From positions 1-15,117 of the forward strand of contig CALKKA010000108.1 in NCBI GenBank assembly GCA_937995495.1: a DNA stretch of 15,117 nucleotides, read 5' to 3'. Source of the DNA: an uncultured Phycisphaerae bacterium (GTDB lineage Bacteria > Planctomycetota > Phycisphaerae > Sedimentisphaerales > Anaerohalosphaeraceae). The position numbers and the translations under genes were made by a program. Of the stretch, positions 14,610 to 15,117 are shown one piece after another. The notes under the pieces are model-generated. The model made no database searches, was not told the origin of the DNA, and saw only the letters and a list, made by a program, of their open reading frames with translations. Within the stretch, counting starts at the first letter, position 1. Every line of letters starts with the position of its first letter.

Positions 14610-15117
14610 ATGAAAACAGAAGACCTTAATTACACGCTTCCCGAAGAACTGATCGCCCAGCATCCGTCTCAAAAAAGGCAGCAGTCACGGCTATTGGTGC
14701 TGGATCGAACTTCAAAAACAAGAGCAGATCGCCAGTTTGGCGATTTACTGGGGTATCTTCGTACGGGCGATTGTCTGGTTCTAAACAATACCAAGGTGCT
14801 GCCTGCCAGATTTTATGCTCGAAAACTGAGCGGGGCGCAACTTGAGGGTTTGTTTATCCACGAAGAGTCAGATGGCCAATGGCAAGTGCTGCTAAAGAAC
14901 TCCCGTAAACTTACTCCCGGCGATACCCTCGAACTGCTGGACCCAGCTGGGAATGCCTGGGGGCAGGTTATCGCCTACCCCAGTGATGTCGCTGGCCAAT
15001 GGTGCCTGAAACCCACCCCATCCATTGATGCGTTTTCAGTGTTAGACCAAATCGGGCACCCACCGCTGCCCCCCTATATCAAACGGGGACAAATAGACGA
15101 CTTTGAAGCGGAAGACC
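14610..15117 (+). CDS. queA: S-adenosylmethionine:tRNA ribosyltransferase-isomerase QueA, partial (3' end outside window)
   Basis: Transfers and isomerises the ribosyl group of AdoMet onto preQ1 in tRNA, giving epoxyqueuosine in the wobble position of GUN anticodons. The first 169 codons are present (family length about 340-360). Diagnostic blocks are the opening LNYTLPEELIAQHPSQKR, SRLLVLDR, LRTGDCLVLNNTKVLPARF, and GHPPLPPYIKR near the window end. No ribosome site precedes the ATG. TTGAAA (14574-14579) and a weak TACTCT (14597-14602) at 17-nt spacing would place the start at about the ATG, raising the possibility of a leaderless mRNA. The assignment is firm. Confidence 0.95.
   Translation, partial: MKTEDLNYTLPEELIAQHPSQKRQQSRLLVLDRTSKTRADRQFGDLLGYLRTGDCLVLNNTKVLPARFYARKLSGAQLEGLFIHEESDGQWQVLLKNSRKLTPGDTLELLDPAGNAWGQVIAYPSDVAGQWCLKPTPSIDAFSVLDQIGHPPLPPYIKRGQIDDFEAED

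Overview
The window reads as a chromosomal, mostly housekeeping segment of a bacterium that is probably a member of the Planctomycetota, perhaps a Phycisphaerae-like anaerobe. That placement is inference. It rests on an exported SpoIVB/S55-type protease next to an exported beta-propeller protein, a short PheT, frequent TTG/GTG starts, small orphan genes and loosely packed operons. Base composition is moderate. I see no insertion sequence, CRISPR array, tRNA or rRNA.

Layout. (1) At 1-292 (-) is the start of an exported MsrB, divergent from pheT. (2) pheT and a small cysteine-rich DUF6485 protein (457-2697, +) are followed by folD (2863-3744, +), which ends in a strong hairpin terminator. (3) Converging on it is a minus-strand unit (6188 to 3817): a possible 46-aa ORF, a membrane-anchored GspE/PilB-type ATPase, and a CvpA-like membrane protein. 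(4) A small STAS/SpoIIAA-like protein (6250-6645, +) has a clear promoter and converges on a GAF-like protein (7310-6675, -). (5) The minus-strand unit 11821 to 7826 encodes an S55-like peptidase and a beta-propeller protein, both with export signals. Directly after it lies the C-terminal 40% of a class I fumarase alpha subunit with no 5' half. (6) A divergent promoter region (11822-12014) also drives a TPR membrane protein and an RluD-family pseudouridine synthase (12015-13951, +). (7) The 331-bp gap 13952-14282 holds a 10-bp AT-rich palindrome and a compact unit of promoter, stacked hairpins and intrinsic terminator that looks like an unannotated small RNA of about 130 nt. (8) A 67-aa orphan protein (-) and the start of queA (+) close the window.

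Functionally the segment mixes translation and tRNA functions (pheT, RluD-like, queA), one-carbon metabolism (folD), protein repair (msrB) and envelope proteins (S55 peptidase, propeller, CvpA, membrane-tethered ATPase, TPR protein). The points most worth checking are the candidate small RNA, the truncated fumarase, the PheT lacking its OB-fold domain, the ATPase with N-terminal membrane segments, and the palindrome laid over the pheT -10 element.
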